Assembly: GCF_900111005.1 (NCBI RefSeq)
Contig: NZ_FOFV01000006.1
Span: forward strand, 62,001-126,000
DNA from: Lentzea albida
GTDB taxonomy: Bacteria; Actinomycetota; Actinomycetes; Mycobacteriales; Pseudonocardiaceae
DNA: 64,000 bases
Direction of reading: 5' to 3'
This document shows, in pieces, positions 63,188-64,000 of the stretch (position 1 is the first letter of the stretch; every line of letters begins with the position of its first letter). Both the position numbers and the translations under genes were made by a program. The notes under the pieces were generated by a model. It did no database searches and was not told where the DNA came from. It saw only the letters and a list, made by a program, of their open reading frames with translations.

Positions 63188-64000
63188 CTACTTGGGCTCC
63201 CACTTCTCCAGGTTCCACCACGGGCCCCAGGCCAGCGCGCCGTAGGAGTTCGGGTCGACCACGGGCTGGTAGCCGTTCCACGAGTCGCGCACCACGTACG
63301 CGTGTTCGGGGAACACCAGCACCGCCATCGACGGCGCGGCGACGAACGCCTGCTGGAAGAGCTTGTACGCCACGGCCCGCTGCGCCGGGTCGATGAGCTT
63401 GCGGCCGTTCTCGAGCGCGGCGTCGGCGGCGGGACTGCCCTGGCCGCGCAGGTCGTAGAGCATCAGGTCCGGGTCGAACGGCGAACCCTCGCCGTAGAGC
63501 AGCGCGTCCTGGGCCATGCGCGGCCGGATCGCCTCCCACGACAGGCCTGCGAGCTGCACGTCCACGCCCACGGCCTTGGCGTCGGCCGCGAACGCCGTGG
63601 CGAGGTCGGCGCGCAGGTCGTCGCCCAGCGGGTACATCAGCGTGAAGCGGGCCGCGACGCCCTCGCGGACCCGGATGCCGTCCGCGCCGGGCACCCAGCC
63701 GCCCACGTCGAGCAGCCGCGCCGCCTCCGCTTTGTCGAAGCGGAACTTCGCGGTCGGGTCGAACTCCTCGGCCAGCGCGTCCGGCACCGGCGTGTAGGCG
63801 ATCGTGCCCTTGCCGTCGAGCAGGCTGTCGATCATGCCCTGGCGGTTCGCGGCGAAGTTGAGCGCGAGGCGCACGGACGCGTTGCCGGTCACCGGGTTGG
63901 CCGCGGGCAGCCGCACGGCGCGGTAGTCGGCGCTGCGGTGGTACTGCACGGTCAGGCCGGACCTGCCGGCGAACGACGTGGCGATCTTGGGCGGCAGCAC
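63188..64000 (-). CDS. ABC transporter extracellular solute-binding protein family 5, partial
   Basis: The visible 271 codons are the C-terminal part of a peptide/nickel-type binding protein (SBP_bac_5): VRLALNFAANRQGMIDSLLDG, AARLLDVGGWVPGADGIRV, and an end VVDPNSYGALAWGPWWNLEKWEPK. The N-terminus, with any signal peptide, lies beyond the right edge. Ligand unknown (oligopeptide or metal-chelate). Confidence 0.85.
   Translation of the reverse strand: MLPPKIATSFAGRSGLTVQYHRSADYRAVRLPAANPVTGNASVRLALNFAANRQGMIDSLLDGKGTIAYTPVPDALAEEFDPTAKFRFDKAEAARLLDVGGWVPGADGIRVREGVAARFTLMYPLGDDLRADLATAFAADAKAVGVDVQLAGLSWEAIRPRMAQDALLYGEGSPFDPDLMLYDLRGQGSPAADAALENGRKLIDPAQRAVAYKLFQQAFVAAPSMAVLVFPEHAYVVRDSWNGYQPVVDPNSYGALAWGPWWNLEKWEPK

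Overview
High-GC (about 70%) actinobacterial chromosome with strong third-position G/C, many GTG starts, frequent ATGA/GTGA start-stop overlaps and several probable leaderless genes. The gene set (SARP and LAL regulators, XRE/DUF397 pair, PriA-type HisA, Lgt next to trp genes, F420-linked PPOX protein, HTH-ClpN protein) suggests a filamentous actinomycete, most likely Pseudonocardiales (Saccharothrix/Lentzea/Actinosynnema-like). The genus is inferred and was not tested by any search. I saw no rRNA, tRNA, CRISPR array, integrase or transposase.

Layout. 0-7.7 kb: a left-truncated LAL regulator with a coupled 51-aa ORF, a SARP/NB-ARC/TPR regulator, and an XRE regulator/DUF397 pair divergent from a small Cys-containing protein. 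7.8-8.3 kb: an intergenic structured repeat (copy A) and a small ORF plus hairpin in front of a fused SulP-carbonic anhydrase gene (8.3-10.5 kb). 10.5-16.8 kb: gnd coupled to a PBP4-type DD-peptidase, a second repeat copy (B), DUF2218, LysE divergent from Lrp, a Uma2 protein and tesB. 16.9-18.3 kb: pyk. 18.4-27.8 kb: an accessory block with VanZ-like and DUF2461 genes, a helicase-associated/WYL-like protein, a NACHT-LRR ATPase facing a cytosolic HNH-like (beta-beta-alpha metal) nuclease, and a second SulP/carbonic anhydrase system as two genes. 28.2-34.3 kb: gltBD. 34.8-39.2 kb: dctA, an orphan TAXI binding lipoprotein and a two-component system. 39.2-49.4 kb: lgt, a flavin monooxygenase, a second Uma2 protein, trpA-trpB-trpC-(membrane protein)-trpE, a divergent TetR, hisI, a membrane protein and hisF. 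49.4-52.1 kb: PPOX protein, an operator-rich region plus an HTH-ClpN gene, priA/hisA and hisH. 52.1-56.5 kb: a non-his insertion (membrane protein, split transketolase with SoxR, kptA and a methyltransferase). 56.5-59.6 kb: a small membrane ORF, hisB, hisC and hisD. 59.7-64 kb: secreted M14 carboxypeptidase, class V aminotransferase, tandem membrane paralogues and a truncated ABC substrate-binding protein.

The backbone hisD-C-B/H-A-F-I, trpE-C-B-A, lgt, gltBD, pyk, tesB is the usual actinobacterial order. The blocks inserted into it are where the unusual biology sits. The four strongest leads are the NACHT/nuclease pair, the dense GTTGA/TCAAC half-site array in front of the HTH-ClpN gene, the two copies of a palindromic intergenic repeat, and a SoxR box between soxR and the split transketolase genes. 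The fused and split SulP-carbonic anhydrase systems are two arrangements of the same protein partnership within 20 kb.
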